A DNA stretch of 64,000 nucleotides, from positions 5,828,001 through 5,892,000 of the forward strand of contig CP099652.1 of the NCBI GenBank assembly GCA_024123955.1, read 5' to 3'. The position numbers and the translations under genes were made by a program. The DNA comes from Oxalobacteraceae bacterium OTU3CINTB1 (GTDB lineage: Bacteria > Pseudomonadota > Gammaproteobacteria > Burkholderiales > Burkholderiaceae_D). Each line of letters starts with the position of its first letter. Positions within the stretch are counted from its first letter, which is position 1. Below, in pieces: positions 8,175 to 18,480 of the stretch. The notes under the pieces are model-generated. The model worked only from the letters and a program-made list of their open reading frames with translations, was not told where the DNA came from and did no database searches.

Positions 8175-9635
8175 TTAAGCCGTGCCGCCTACTGTGACGC
8201 CATCGATGCGCAAGGTCGGCTGACCCACGCCGACCGGCACGCTCTGGCCTTCCTTGCCGCACACGCCGACACCCGGATCCAGCCGCATGTCGTTGCCGAT
8301 CATCGACACGCGGTTCAACACTTCCGGTCCGTTGCCGATCAAGGTCGCGCCTTTGACTGGATACGTGATCTTGCCGTTCTCCACCATATACGCCTCGCTG
8401 GCCGAGAACACGAACTTGCCGTTGGTGATGTCGACCTGGCCACCGCCGAAATTGACCGCGTACAAACCGTTCTTGACCGACGCCAGGATTTCGCCGGGGT
8501 CCTTGTCGCCGCCGAGCATGTAGGTGTTGGTCATGCGCGGCATCGGCAGGTGCGCGAACGATTCGCGCCGCGCGTTGCCCGTCACCGGCATTTTCATCAG
8601 GCGCGCGTTCATCGTGTCTTGGATATAGCCTTTCAAAATGCCGTCCTCGATCAGCGTGGTGCACTGCGTCGGATTGCCTTCGTCGTCGATGTTGAGCGAA
8701 CCACGGCGATCGGCCAGCGTTCCATCGTCAACCACCGTCACGCCCTTGGCCGCGACGCGCTCGCCGATGCGGCCGGAGAACGTCGACGAACCCTTGCGGT
8801 TGAAGTCGCCCTCAAGGCCGTGACCGATGGCCTCGTGCAGCAGGATGCCGGGCCAGCCCGGCCCCAGCACGACCGTCATCGGACCGGCCGGCGCCGGGCG
8901 CGCATCCAGGTTGACGACCGCCGACTTGACCGCCTCGGTGGCGTAGAAGTCCAGCAAGGTGTCGCTGAAGTAACCGTAATCGTAGCGGCCGCCGCCGCCG
9001 GACGAACCCATCTCGCGCCGGCCGTTCTGTTCGACGATGACCGTCAGCGACACCCGCACCAGCGGACGAATGTCGGCCGCCAGCACGCCGTCGCTGCGCA
9101 CCACCAGCACCACGTCGTATTCGCCGGCCAGGCCCGCCATCACCTGCACCACGCGCGGATCTTTCGCGCGCGCCATCTTCTCGATGCGCTCGAGCAGCTT
9201 GACCTTGGCGGTGGCGTCCAGCGAAGCGAGCGGATCGTTCGGCATGTACAGCGAGCGGCCGCCGGTCGGCGTCATCGCGCCGGCCACCTTGATCTTGCCG
9301 GCGCCGGCGCGGGCGATGGTGCGGGTCGCGGTGGCCGCGTCCAGCAACGCCGCTTCGGAGATCTCGTCCGAGTAGGCGAAGGCGGTCTTGTCGCCGGAAA
9401 TGGCGCGCACGCCGACACCCTGGTCGATCGAAAAACTACCGGTTTTGACGATGCCCTCTTCCAGGCTCCAGCCCTCGTTTTTGGTGAACTGGAAATACAG
9501 GTCGGCGTAGTCGACCTTGTGGGTGAACATCGCGCCCAGCGTTTTGAGCAGCTTGCCCTCGTCGAGTCCGAACGGCGTCAGCAAAATATCGCGCGCGACG
9601 GCCAGGGTGGACAGGTTCGGTTCAAAAGGCTTCAT
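8175..9635 (-). CDS. tldD: TldD-type metalloprotease
   Basis: Subunit of the TldD/TldE (PmbA) zinc protease, known in E. coli for microcin B17 maturation and CcdA degradation. The 486 residues match the family. The zinc-binding motif '[11 protein letters not shown]' is clear in the middle of the protein, after '[12 protein letters not shown]'. The N-terminal '[21 protein letters not shown]' and the C-terminal glycine-rich '[21 protein letters not shown]' region are typical. It is the third gene of yhdP-nitrilase-tldD, the same yhdP-tldD association seen in enterobacteria. The partner TldE gene is not in the window. The start at 9635 is 42 bases after the nitrilase stop. Confidence 0.96.
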   Translation of the reverse strand: MKPFEPNLSTLAVARDILLTPFGLDEGKLLKTLGAMFTHKVDYADLYFQFTKNEGWSLEEGIVKTGSFSIDQGVGVRAISGDKTAFAYSDEISEAALLDAATATRTIARAGAGKIKVAGAMTPTGGRSLYMPNDPLASLDATAKVKLLERIEKMARAKDPRVVQVMAGLAGEYDVVLVVRSDGVLAADIRPLVRVSLTVIVEQNGRREMGSSGGGGRYDYGYFSDTLLDFYATEAVKSAVVNLDARPAPAGPMTVVLGPGWPGILLHEAIGHGLEGDFNRKGSSTFSGRIGERVAAKGVTVVDDGTLADRRGSLNIDDEGNPTQCTTLIEDGILKGYIQDTMNARLMKMPVTGNARRESFAHLPMPRMTNTYMLGGDKDPGEILASVKNGLYAVNFGGGQVDITNGKFVFSASEAYMVENGKITYPVKGATLIGNGPEVLNRVSMIGNDMRLDPGVGVCGKEGQSVPVGVGQPTLRIDGVTVGGTA

Positions 9636-9677
9636 GGTGGTGCTCCGGTTCGGGATTGTTGTGCAACTGTCTTGGGT

Positions 9678-10475
9678 TCACATCGTGCGGTGCTTGAGCG
9701 CCGGCAGGCTCTGGCGCACGCCGTCGATGAACAGCGGATCGATGTCGCCCTTGACCACGCCCTCGCCCTCGGCCAACACGTCCTTGATCGCGCCCCACGG
9801 GTCGATCAGCATGCTGTGGCCCCAGGTGCGGCGGCCGTTCGGGTGGGTGCCGCCCTGCGCCGCCGCCAGCACGTAGCACTGGTTTTCGATGGCGCGCGCG
9901 CGCAACAGGATTTCCCAATGGGCCTGGCCGGTGGTGTAGGTGAACGCGGCCGGCACGACGATCAGCGACACAGGTCCCATCGCGCGGTACAGCTCGGGGA
10001 AGCGCAGGTCGTAGCAGACCGACATGCCGACCTTGCCGAACGGCGCCTCGACCACGCCGACGTGCTTGCCCGGCACGATGGTCTTCGATTCGTTGTACGA
10101 CTCCGTGCCCTTGGTGAAGCCGAACAGGTGGATCTTGTCGTAGCGGCCGACGTGCTCGCCCTGGGCGTTGTAGACCAGGGTGGTATTGACGACTTTGTCA
10201 GGATCGTCGGACGCCAGCGGCAAGGTGCCGCCGATCAGCCAGATCTCCAGCTCGCGCGCCAGCGAGGACATGAAGTCCTGGATCGGCCCCTGCCCCAGCG
10301 GCTCGGCCACGGCGACCTTGTCGCTGTCGCTCAGGCCCATGATGGCCCAGTACTCCGGCAGCAGCACCAGGGTGGCGCCACCGTCGGCGGCCTGTTTCAC
10401 CAGCCGGCGCGCGGTGGCGATATTCTCCGTCACGGACGGCGAGGAAATCATTTGTACTGCGGCGACTTGAGTCAT
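9678..10475 (-). CDS. Carbon-nitrogen hydrolase (nitrilase superfamily, Nit1-like)
   Basis: Cytoplasmic amidase of the nitrilase superfamily, close in form to deaminated-glutathione amidase (Nit1) rather than a true nitrilase. The catalytic triad is visible: Glu41 in 'LLPEYW', Lys in 'GRYDKIHLFGF', and Cys in 'GMSVCYDLRFPELYR'. The ending 'GDIDPLFIDGVRQSLPALKHR' is typical of this branch. It lies between yhdP and tldD and is transcribed with them. The exact amide substrate is inferred from family resemblance only. Confidence 0.9.
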   Translation of the reverse strand: MTQVAAVQMISSPSVTENIATARRLVKQAADGGATLVLLPEYWAIMGLSDSDKVAVAEPLGQGPIQDFMSSLARELEIWLIGGTLPLASDDPDKVVNTTLVYNAQGEHVGRYDKIHLFGFTKGTESYNESKTIVPGKHVGVVEAPFGKVGMSVCYDLRFPELYRAMGPVSLIVVPAAFTYTTGQAHWEILLRARAIENQCYVLAAAQGGTHPNGRRTWGHSMLIDPWGAIKDVLAEGEGVVKGDIDPLFIDGVRQSLPALKHRTM

Positions 10476-10515
10476 GGCGGTTCCAATCGTGGCTGAAGCG
10501 GAAGGTTAGTACAGA

Positions 10516-13500
10516 TTAATGCGCGCCCTTGGCGGCCGGCGGCGGGTCCGCCCTGGCTCCGTCGAGCTTGGTGACCACGGGCGCCTTCCACGGCCCGGTG
10601 ACCTGCATATGATAGGTCAGCGCCCGCATCACCGGCGCGCTGAGGAACAGCTGCGCCAGGAAACTACCCAGGCCGATGACCGGGTTGACGGCCAGCGCGT
10701 AGACCAGCGGGGCCGTTCCCAAATTCACTTCCGGTATCACCACCACGTGCAGGTTGGCCGACTCGTTGGCGATATCGGCGGTGCCGTCCATCAGCACGGT
10801 GGCGGCCACGCCGTGCATTTTCAGGTTGTCGGTCTTGGCGATGCCCTGGTGGATGCTGGCGTTGGCGGTGATGCCGTCGAACGCCAGGCCCTCGGAGAAG
10901 ACGTCGTGGAAATCCAGCTTGAGCAGGCGCGGCAAGGCTTGCAGGCTGAGCACGCCCAGCAGCTTGGCCGCGCCCGGGTCCTGCTTGAGGAACTGGCCTT
11001 TTTCCACGTTCATCGTGATCTGGCCTTCCAGGCTCGGCAGGTCCAGCGAATACGGCAGGCCCTTCCACGCGATGTCGCCGCCGAGCGAGCCCTTGCCGTT
11101 CTTGACGGTGCCGACGAAGCCGAACCGGTCCAGCAGCTTGCCGGCGTCGGCGATGTCCAGCTTGAAATTGAGGCTGGTGTTGTGCGCGCCCTCGCGCGTG
11201 ACCCACTTGCCGGTGCCGGTCAGCTCGCCGTCGGCGTTGGTCAGCGACAGCTTGTTGATGCGCCATTCGCGCGCCTTCTCGCTCGGCAATTGCGCGTTGC
11301 TGGCCTGCAGCTCCAGCATTCCCAGCGGCTTGTTGAACAATTCGAGGCGTTCGACCACGACATCGAGCGCCGGAATCGATGCCGCAGCGCTCTTGCCGTC
11401 GGACAGCAAATCCTGCACCTCCTTCGACGCCGACGCCGGGATCACCAGCGACGACAGGCGCGCCGTCACCTTGCCCAGGCCGTGGCCGGTGGATGGTTCG
11501 CTCCAGGTCAGATAGCCGTTGGCCTGGGTCGAATCGATGCTGGCCTGCCACACGGTCTTCTGGCGGCTGACGCCGACGACCACGTTCTCCAGCTTGCGGT
11601 CGCCGATGATCAGTTCGATGCTGCGGGCGGCGATGGTGTCCGGCACCACGTATTGGGCGAAGTCGGCGGCGTCGGCGGCCGGCGTGGCGGCGGCGTCGGT
11701 CGCGGTCGCAGGCTCGTTCTTGCCGGCCACACTGCCGCCGAAGTCCAGCCAGGAATCGACGTTCAGCGCCGGCAGGCTGATGTTGACCGCCAGACCACTG
11801 TCCGGTTCCGGCGCCGGCGTGTTGACGCCGATGCCGCCGCGCACCAGTTTCCATGGCGTCTTGCCGGTCTTCTGGCGCTGGTAGCGCGCCGCGATGCTGG
11901 AGCCCAGCGCGATGCGGATCTCGTCGTGCAGCGCGCTGTTGGCGTCCGGCGTCAAGGTGCTGGTCAGCAGGAAGCGCAGCGGCATCGCGTCCGCCGCCGC
12001 CTTGTTGACCGGCGCCGGCAAGTCCAGTCCCAGACCGGCCAGGTTCGAATCGACCGCCACCGTCAACTGGTGGTCGCGCACCGTCACCGTGCCGTTGTAG
12101 CGCGTGGCGCCGGAGAAATGGCTGCCAAGGCGCTGCATCACCGGCATCGGGTACTGCTTGCGGAAACCGTCGGCCGTCAGCATGCCGCCCAGCTTGATGA
12201 CGATGGCGTTGTCGCGCTGGCTGCCGCCGGTGATCGAAATCGGCCCGTCCAGGAACATGCCCGACAACTGGTTCAGGTTGACGCCGTGCTCGTTGAATTC
12301 GATCTTGCCCTGCGCCGCCTGCACCGGCGGCAAATCGTTCATCAAGGTGATGTCGTTGTTATTGAGCTGCAAGGCGCCCTGCACCTTGGCGTCGATCATG
12401 TGCGACAGCGGCAATTGCAGCTTGAGCGCCAGGGTGGCGTTGCCGCTGGCCTGGGTGTCCTCGGTAAAGTGCGAGATCCAGTTCAATACGGGGCTGTTGG
12501 CGACATATTTGAGGAATTCCTGCATAGTCGCGGCGGCGTTGCCGTCGATTTCCAGCGTCGCATCGTGGATGGTGAGGTCGGGGATCACCGCCTTGACCCT
12601 GGTCAGCGCGGCGCCGCCGGTGGTGGCCGTATCGCCATGGATTTCCATGCGGGCGCGGTCGAACACGAAGCTGCCCTTGATGTGCTCGGCCTGCGGCCAC
12701 AGCGGCAGCGGCTTGCCGTCCTTGCCCAGCACCTTGCCGTCTTGCAGATAGTGGTTCGGCGAATAATTGAGCTTGCCCTCGGTCAGCTTGCCGGCCACGC
12801 GGAACTCGCCGTGCGCGGCGTGCTCGCCGTGGAAGGGGAAATGCGCCAGGTCGCCGCGCAGGCGCACGCTGACGTCGCTGGCGACGCCGCCTTCGAGCGC
12901 GCCGGTCAGCCAGGCGCGCAGGTCGTGCGGGGTCTGCATCGGCAGGAAGCGGTCGATGCGGTTCAGCTCGAAGTTGTTCAAGGTGCCGGTCAGGTCGGCC
13001 TTGCCCACGCCCTTGCCGGCCAGCGGCATCGTGTGCGTGCCGCGCAGGGTGCCGCTCAGCCCCTGCTGCAGGAAGGCCATCTCGTCGATCTGCAACAGCA
13101 ATTGATTGTCCGCTTCGAACGACCAGCGCGCCTTCAGGTTCAGGCTGTCGAACGGCATGGCCGCGTCGCTGAACTGGTCCGGCATCTGCAATACCAGATC
13201 CCGCGAATCCAGGCTGAAGCGGCCGCCCTTGTCGGTGGCGTCGATCGATCCGGTCAGGTTGTCAAACCCCGGAATGCCCGGCACGGCGGCGGTGGCCGGC
13301 GTCTTGCCCGTCTTCGGCTGCGCCGGACGCGGCGGCTGCGGCTGCAATCCCACGCCCACCAGGTCGCCCTTGATCCGGTACGACTGCACCGCCGGGAAGG
13401 CGCCGGTCCACTCGGCGGAGAAATCGCGCAACAGGCCGCGCGGGGCGGCGTCGGCCAGCAACTTGCGCCGCCCGGCGCTCAGCGGCAAGCGTTCGGCCAG

Positions 13501-14739
13501 GCCGGCCACCGTGCGCAGGTCCAGCTGGGGCGCCCGCAGCTGGAATTTCTGCGGCTTCGATCCGGTGGCCGCGACATAGGTTTCCGACAGCGAGGTCGGC
13601 GCCATCACCAGGCCGTCGCTGGTGGTCAGGGTCAGATTGGTCAGTTCGATGCTATGGCCGCGCTCGCCGAATTTTTGCCCTGCCGCGCCCTTGGCGACCG
13701 GGGACGCCAACGGCGGGCTGTCTTCGCGGGCGGCGATGCGGCCGGTCAGTTCGCGCAGCTCGAGCTGCGGCAAATCCTTGCCCAGCACCGCCGAGACGTC
13801 GCGCAAGCCGACGTCGGCGGTCATGGCGGTCAGGCGCGACTGGTCGAAACCGAGCCAGGTGCGCAGCGAGCCGCCGCCGCTGTTGAGCGCGAAGGGGAAA
13901 TCGATCCATGCTTTCCAGGCAGCGACGTCGGTGTCGCGGATGTCGGCGTACAGCTCGCCCTTCCACATCGACACATTGGACACGCGGCTGGCGAAGGCGG
14001 GATGGGTGAAGTCGGCGCGCACATCGAGCGGCGCGGCCAGCGCGCTCGGCGGCGTGGCCTTGAGCGCGAGCTGGTGGCGCAGCCACTTGTTGCGCAGCAC
14101 CAGGGTGACGCCTTCCAGCGCCAGCGGCGCCGGCTGACTTGCGCGCTGCCGGTCGGTCCAGCGCACGCGGCCGTCGCGGATGACGATCTCGCGCTGCGAC
14201 AGCAGCCAGTCGGCGGCCTTGCCGTCGCTCGGTTTGTTGGGGTCGAGATACATGCCGGCCGCATACAGGCGGCCGTCGGCTTCACGGCGCAGGTCGAGGT
14301 CGGGACGGGTCAGCACCAGCGATTCGAAACGCGGACCGCCGGCCAGCACGCTCCACCACGACAAGGTCGCCGAGACGCCGGGCAGCGTCAGCGCCTGCCG
14401 GCCCTGGCTGTCGTGCAGCACGACATCGCCCAGGTACAGGCTGGGACGCAATCCATTCCAGGAGGCGTAAATGCGGGAAATGGTGACCTGGTTGCCGGCC
14501 GCGCGGCTGGCGGCACGTTCGATATCGCCCTTGTAGTGGTCGATATTCGGCAGCACGGCGTAGCGCAGCACCAGGAACAGGATGGTGAAGGCGAAATACA
14601 GCAGCAACAGAAGCTTGACCGAAAATCCCAGCACATGGTGGGTGGCCAGATTACAGAAGCGGTAGGCGGCACGAAGCCGATGCCAGCGGGCAGCCAATGG
14701 CCCCTCGTCTGTCACGGTCTCCTCTTCTTGTTTTTGCAT
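10516..14739 (-). CDS. yhdP: YhdP family AsmA-like envelope protein (1407 aa)
   Basis: Very long inner-membrane-anchored periplasmic protein. Family members (YhdP, with TamB and YdbH) help move phospholipid to the outer membrane. One N-terminal transmembrane segment near residues 38-60 ('LLLLLYFAFTILFLVLRY') precedes the AsmA-like repeat region; the C-terminal part has 'MHGVAATVLMDGTADIANE' and 'VNPVIGLGSFLAQLFLS'. The gene order yhdP-nitrilase-tldD supports the call. Start choice is uncertain: a TTG at 14742, the ATG at 14739, or a GTG at about 14715 that follows AGGAG closely. I give the ATG. It is divergent from glnE. Confidence 0.93.
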   Translation of the reverse strand: MQKQEEETVTDEGPLAARWHRLRAAYRFCNLATHHVLGFSVKLLLLLYFAFTILFLVLRYAVLPNIDHYKGDIERAASRAAGNQVTISRIYASWNGLRPSLYLGDVVLHDSQGRQALTLPGVSATLSWWSVLAGGPRFESLVLTRPDLDLRREADGRLYAAGMYLDPNKPSDGKAADWLLSQREIVIRDGRVRWTDRQRASQPAPLALEGVTLVLRNKWLRHQLALKATPPSALAAPLDVRADFTHPAFASRVSNVSMWKGELYADIRDTDVAAWKAWIDFPFALNSGGGSLRTWLGFDQSRLTAMTADVGLRDVSAVLGKDLPQLELRELTGRIAAREDSPPLASPVAKGAAGQKFGERGHSIELTNLTLTTSDGLVMAPTSLSETYVAATGSKPQKFQLRAPQLDLRTVAGLAERLPLSAGRRKLLADAAPRGLLRDFSAEWTGAFPAVQSYRIKGDLVGVGLQPQPPRPAQPKTGKTPATAAVPGIPGFDNLTGSIDATDKGGRFSLDSRDLVLQMPDQFSDAAMPFDSLNLKARWSFEADNQLLLQIDEMAFLQQGLSGTLRGTHTMPLAGKGVGKADLTGTLNNFELNRIDRFLPMQTPHDLRAWLTGALEGGVASDVSVRLRGDLAHFPFHGEHAAHGEFRVAGKLTEGKLNYSPNHYLQDGKVLGKDGKPLPLWPQAEHIKGSFVFDRARMEIHGDTATTGGAALTRVKAVIPDLTIHDATLEIDGNAAATMQEFLKYVANSPVLNWISHFTEDTQASGNATLALKLQLPLSHMIDAKVQGALQLNNNDITLMNDLPPVQAAQGKIEFNEHGVNLNQLSGMFLDGPISITGGSQRDNAIVIKLGGMLTADGFRKQYPMPVMQRLGSHFSGATRYNGTVTVRDHQLTVAVDSNLAGLGLDLPAPVNKAAADAMPLRFLLTSTLTPDANSALHDEIRIALGSSIAARYQRQKTGKTPWKLVRGGIGVNTPAPEPDSGLAVNISLPALNVDSWLDFGGSVAGKNEPATATDAAATPAADAADFAQYVVPDTIAARSIELIIGDRKLENVVVGVSRQKTVWQASIDSTQANGYLTWSEPSTGHGLGKVTARLSSLVIPASASKEVQDLLSDGKSAAASIPALDVVVERLELFNKPLGMLELQASNAQLPSEKAREWRINKLSLTNADGELTGTGKWVTREGAHNTSLNFKLDIADAGKLLDRFGFVGTVKNGKGSLGGDIAWKGLPYSLDLPSLEGQITMNVEKGQFLKQDPGAAKLLGVLSLQALPRLLKLDFHDVFSEGLAFDGITANASIHQGIAKTDNLKMHGVAATVLMDGTADIANESANLHVVVIPEVNLGTAPLVYALAVNPVIGLGSFLAQLFLSAPVMRALTYHMQVTGPWKAPVVTKLDGARADPPPAAKGAH

Positions 14740-14832
14740 CAATAAGCTAATAAATCAGGCCATGCGTCAAATAAAATCGCTACACTCGGTTTTTTCAAGC
14801 TTCCCAGTCTGCGCATTCTACCGCATCGCACC

Positions 14833-14853
14833 GCTAACACAGCGCCTGTTAGC
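14833..14853. promoter_or_regulatory. Inverted repeat in the yhdP/glnE divergent region
   Basis: Perfect seven-base arms GCTAACA and TGTTAGC separated by CAGCGCC. It lies in the 180-base gap that must hold both divergent promoters, so it could be an operator; this is inference from position. Confidence 0.3.
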
Positions 14854-14919
14854 CCTTGTTGCGCCGGTTTTACGCGTCCGGCGGGGGCCAACTTATTCGT
14901 ATCGGGAAAATAGCAGCCC

Positions 14920-17694
14920 ATGAACGCCACCGCCGTTAAATCTTCTGTCCCCCCATCCGCGTCGCGCTTCTATCAACGCTGGCTGGCCGCCGCGCCCGAC
15001 CGCGCCGCCAAAGTCGATGAAATTGCGCAAATACCGCTGGCCCAGATCGATCTCGACGCCTATCTGGCCCGGGAAGCGGCAGCCGTGCCGGCAGGCGCCC
15101 CGCCGCTGCCGTTGCAGCGCGCGATGCGCCGGTTGCGCAATCTGCTGGTGTGCGGACTGATACGGCGCGACCTGGAAGGCCAGGCCAATCTAGCCGAAGT
15201 GGTGGAAACCATGACCCGCTTCGCCGATTTCGCCATCCAGCGCCATCTGCATGAACTGAGCGTCGAGATGAGCGCCGCGCACGGCACCCCGACCGGGCGC
15301 GAATCGGGCCTGCCGCAAGAATTGATCGTGCTGGCGATGGGCAAACAGGGCGGCCGCGAGCTCAACGTCTCGTCAGACATCGACCTGATCTTCGTCTATC
15401 CCGAGGACGGCGACACGGCGGTCGTCGCGCCGGGCCAGCGCAGCCTGTCCAACCATGAGTATTTCATCCGGCTCGGCAAGAAGCTGATCGCCGCCATCGC
15501 GGAGATCACGGAAGATGGCTACACGTTCCGCGTCGATATGGCCTTGCGGCCAAACGGCGGCTCCGGCCCGCTGGCGGCCAGCTTCAACATGGTGGAGCAA
15601 TATCTGATCGTCCAGGGCCGTGAATGGGAGCGTTACGCCTGGGTCAAGGCGCGCGCCGTCACCGGCCAGGCCGAGGAAATCACCGCGCTCGACGCCATTG
15701 TGCGGCCGTTCGTATTCCGCCGCTACCTGGACTTCGGCGTCATCGACGCCATCCGCAACATGCACGCGCAAATTCGCGCCGAGGTCAACCGCCAGGAGCG
15801 GCTGCATCCGGACCGCAGCAACAACGTCAAGCTGGGCCGGGGCGGCATCCGCGAAATCGAGTTCCTGGCGCAGGTGTTCCAGTTGATACGGGGCGGGCGC
15901 GATGCCGCGCTGCGCGACCGCTCGACCCGCACCACCCTGCGCATCATCGCCGAAAAAGGTTTGCTAAGCCACGCCATCGTCTACCAACTGCTGGCTTCCT
16001 ACACCTTCCTGCGCAATCTTGAGCACCGCCTGCAATACCTCGACGACGCCCAAACGCACACCCTGCCGGCCAGCGAGGCCGACCGGCTGCTGGTGGCGCA
16101 GATGATGGGACTGCCCGACGCGGCCACCCTGCTGGCCCAGCTGGAGGCGCATCGCCAGTTCGTCGCCGGGCAGTTCGACGAAATGTTCTCCGACAAGACC
16201 AGCGGCAGCGAGAACGACATCAATCCGCAGTCGAGCAACGAATGCGCCGATCCCGACAATCGCGACGCCATGATCGCCCGCTTCGCCGAACTCGGCTTCG
16301 ACGCCCCCGAGGTCGCCACCAAGCGCCTGATCGCGACCTGGCAGGCGCCGCGCCTGCAATCGCTGCCGGAAGCGAGCCGCAACCGGCTGCTGGCCCTGGT
16401 CAACGCGGCGCTGCCGCTGATTATCGAGTGCTCGGCCGAATCGAGCGGCGGCAACCAGCAGGCCACGCTGGGCCGCCTGCTCGACTTTCTTGAAGCGGTG
16501 GCGCGCCGCTCGGCCTATTTGTCGCTGCTGACCGAATATCCGCACACCCTGGCGCGCGTGATCCGCATGGTGCACGCCAGCGGCTGGGCCGCGCAATTTC
16601 TCAGCCTGCACCCAATCCTGCTCGACGAGCTGCTCGACGACCGCGTGCGCAACGCCGTGTTCGACCCGGCCTCGCTGGCGCAGGATCTTGAACTACAGCT
16701 GGCCGCCGCGCCCGGCGACACCGAGCGCCAGATGGACATCCTGCGCGAAATCCACCACGCCCAGTTGTTCCACCTGCTGGCGCAGGACCTGGCCGGCGAC
16801 CTGACGGTGGAAAGGCTGGCCGACCACCTGTCGGCGCTGGCCGACAAGATTGTCGATGCCGCCATCAAGGCGATCTGGCAGACCATCGCCACCCGCCACC
16901 GTGAGGTGCCGCAATTCGCCGTCATCGCCTATGGCAAGCTGGGCGGCAAGGAGCTGGGCTATGTGTCGGACCTGGACGTGATCTTCCTGTATGACGACAC
17001 CGACCAGGACGCCCCGGCCCAGTACGCCAAATTGGCGCAGCGTTTTATTACCTGGATGACATCACAAACCCCGGCCGGCACGCTGTTCGACATCGACACC
17101 GCGCTGCGCCCGGACGGCGCCAGCGGCATGATGGTGTCGAGCGTGGCCTCGTTCGAAAAGTACCAGAACACCTCGGCGTGGGTATGGGAACACCAGGCGC
17201 TGACGCGCGCGCGCTTTTGCGCCGGCGACGCCGCCATCGGCGAGCGCTTCGAGCAGATCCGCGAGTCGGTGCTGCGCAAGGAACGTCCGGTCGACGGCCC
17301 GCTGAAGCGCGAAGTGGTGGCCATGCGCAAGCGGATGGTGGACGCCAAGCCTAACCACACCCAGATGTTCGACCTGAAAAACGACGCGGGCGGCATGATC
17401 GATATCGAATTCATGGTCCAATACCTGGTGCTGCGGCACGCCTCGACCTATCCGCAACTGACGATCAATATCGGCAATATCACCTTGCTGAAGATGTTCG
17501 GCGAGCTCGGTTTGATTCCGGCCGATCTGGCCGCCAAGGTCGGCGACGCCTACCGGCAGTTACGCAAGCTGCAGCACCAGTTGCGTTTGCAGGGCCAGGA
17601 TATGGCCCGGGTCGACCCGGGATCGATGGCCGCCCACGTGCCCAACGTATTGGCTCTTTGGCAACTCATCTTTGGACAAAATGTTGCCGACTAA
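14920..17694 (+). CDS. glnE: Bifunctional glutamine synthetase adenylyltransferase/deadenylase
   Basis: Adenylylates and deadenylylates the regulatory tyrosine of glutamine synthetase in response to PII state. The 924 residues match GlnE. Two nucleotidyltransferase domains are clear: the N-terminal removase with 'GGRELNVSSDIDLIFVYPED' around residue 145, and the C-terminal transferase with 'GGKELGYVSDLDVIFLYDD' around residue 675. Between them are 'LGRGGIREIEFLAQVFQ' and, near the end, the equivalent 'DAGGMIDIEFMVQYLVLRH'. The ATG at 14920 is the first start after the divergent promoter region. The target enzyme, GlnA, is encoded in this same window. Confidence 0.97.
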   Translation: MNATAVKSSVPPSASRFYQRWLAAAPDRAAKVDEIAQIPLAQIDLDAYLAREAAAVPAGAPPLPLQRAMRRLRNLLVCGLIRRDLEGQANLAEVVETMTRFADFAIQRHLHELSVEMSAAHGTPTGRESGLPQELIVLAMGKQGGRELNVSSDIDLIFVYPEDGDTAVVAPGQRSLSNHEYFIRLGKKLIAAIAEITEDGYTFRVDMALRPNGGSGPLAASFNMVEQYLIVQGREWERYAWVKARAVTGQAEEITALDAIVRPFVFRRYLDFGVIDAIRNMHAQIRAEVNRQERLHPDRSNNVKLGRGGIREIEFLAQVFQLIRGGRDAALRDRSTRTTLRIIAEKGLLSHAIVYQLLASYTFLRNLEHRLQYLDDAQTHTLPASEADRLLVAQMMGLPDAATLLAQLEAHRQFVAGQFDEMFSDKTSGSENDINPQSSNECADPDNRDAMIARFAELGFDAPEVATKRLIATWQAPRLQSLPEASRNRLLALVNAALPLIIECSAESSGGNQQATLGRLLDFLEAVARRSAYLSLLTEYPHTLARVIRMVHASGWAAQFLSLHPILLDELLDDRVRNAVFDPASLAQDLELQLAAAPGDTERQMDILREIHHAQLFHLLAQDLAGDLTVERLADHLSALADKIVDAAIKAIWQTIATRHREVPQFAVIAYGKLGGKELGYVSDLDVIFLYDDTDQDAPAQYAKLAQRFITWMTSQTPAGTLFDIDTALRPDGASGMMVSSVASFEKYQNTSAWVWEHQALTRARFCAGDAAIGERFEQIRESVLRKERPVDGPLKREVVAMRKRMVDAKPNHTQMFDLKNDAGGMIDIEFMVQYLVLRHASTYPQLTINIGNITLLKMFGELGLIPADLAAKVGDAYRQLRKLQHQLRLQGQDMARVDPGSMAAHVPNVLALWQLIFGQNVAD

Positions 17695-17808
17695 CAACGG
17701 GATACCCGATTAAGTGCAGTACTATGGAGAGTCGGAAAATGAGAGCGCGATCTGGAATACCGCGCCCCGCTGCCGCCTCACTTAACCTGGATAACCTGGA
17801 GAATTGAC

Positions 17809-18264
17809 ATGAAAACATTAATGGGTGCCGTGGCATTCAGCCTGCTGGCGATGTCCACGACCGTTTATGCCGCCGACAAAGGCAGCAAGGAAGAAGCCGT
17901 CGCCATGGTCAAGCGGGCGGTCGCGCTGATTAAATCGGACGGCAAGGAAAAAGCCTTTGCCGCCATTTCCGATCCGGCCAACGCGACGTTTCACGACCGC
18001 GATTTATATGTCTACGTTTATGATCTGAATGGCGTCGCTTTAGCCCACGGGAATAATCCTAAAATGGTCGGCAAGCCTTTAATCGGCCTGAAAGATAACG
18101 AGGGAAAACCGATGATCAAGGAAATGGTGGAACTCGCCAAGACCAAAGGCAGCGGCTGGGTCGATTTCAAATGGCCCAATCCGGTGACGAAGGCGGTCGA
18201 ATCCAAGGCGGGGTATGTGGAAAAGGTCGACGATATGTTTGTGGGGTCCGGGATTTATAAATGA
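17809..18264 (+). CDS. Secreted single-Cache-domain protein (151 aa)
   Basis: Small exported protein with a signal peptide ending 'TVYAADKG' and one Cache-type ligand-binding domain ('RDLYVYVYDLNGVALAHGNN', 'GWVDFKWPNP', 'KAGYVEKVDDMFVGSGIYK'). Such domains normally form the sensory part of chemoreceptors and kinases; here it stands alone without a membrane or signalling domain, so it may act as a free periplasmic sensor or binding protein. GGAG lies eight bases before the ATG. It is followed by a strong terminator, so it is probably a single-gene unit. Ligand unknown. Confidence 0.88.
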   Translation: MKTLMGAVAFSLLAMSTTVYAADKGSKEEAVAMVKRAVALIKSDGKEKAFAAISDPANATFHDRDLYVYVYDLNGVALAHGNNPKMVGKPLIGLKDNEGKPMIKEMVELAKTKGSGWVDFKWPNPVTKAVESKAGYVEKVDDMFVGSGIYK

Positions 18265-18296
18265 GCTTATAACTCCTTCGTCTTCAATCGGCTGCC

Positions 18297-18321
18297 GCCG
18301 GGATGCTTCCCGGCTTTTTTT
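18297..18321 (+). terminator. Terminator after the Cache gene
   Basis: Seven-base stem GCCGGGA / TCCCGGC with a TGCT loop followed by seven T. Confidence 0.85.
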
Positions 18322-18392
18322 CGCCCTTTTTTTGTTCCAGAGGTCGTTTCGGCCGGGCATCATGCTTGAAATTGGCACGTAAAAGCCAAAAA

Positions 18393-18405
18393 CGAGCTTA
18401 GCTCG
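18393..18405. promoter_or_regulatory. Operator-like palindrome upstream of the tandem receptors
   Basis: Perfect 13-base palindrome CGAGCTTAGCTCG centred on 18399, about 75 bases before the receptor start at 18481. No regulator gene is adjacent. Confidence 0.35.
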
Positions 18406-18480
18406 CAGGGGAACTCCTCGACCACCACTCCTGTCTATTCAACGATGACATCACGTTGATAATCAAAAAGGAGTCGGATA

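Noticed and set aside
10519..14745. 1408-codon plus-strand open frame opposite yhdP
   Set aside because: Exact mirror of the yhdP frame in the opposite strand; composition is that of an antisense shadow and yhdP has clear family features and context.
17709..17785. TTAAGTG...CACTTAA repeat after glnE as a terminator
   Set aside because: Arms are about 60 bases apart with no T run; too weak to claim.
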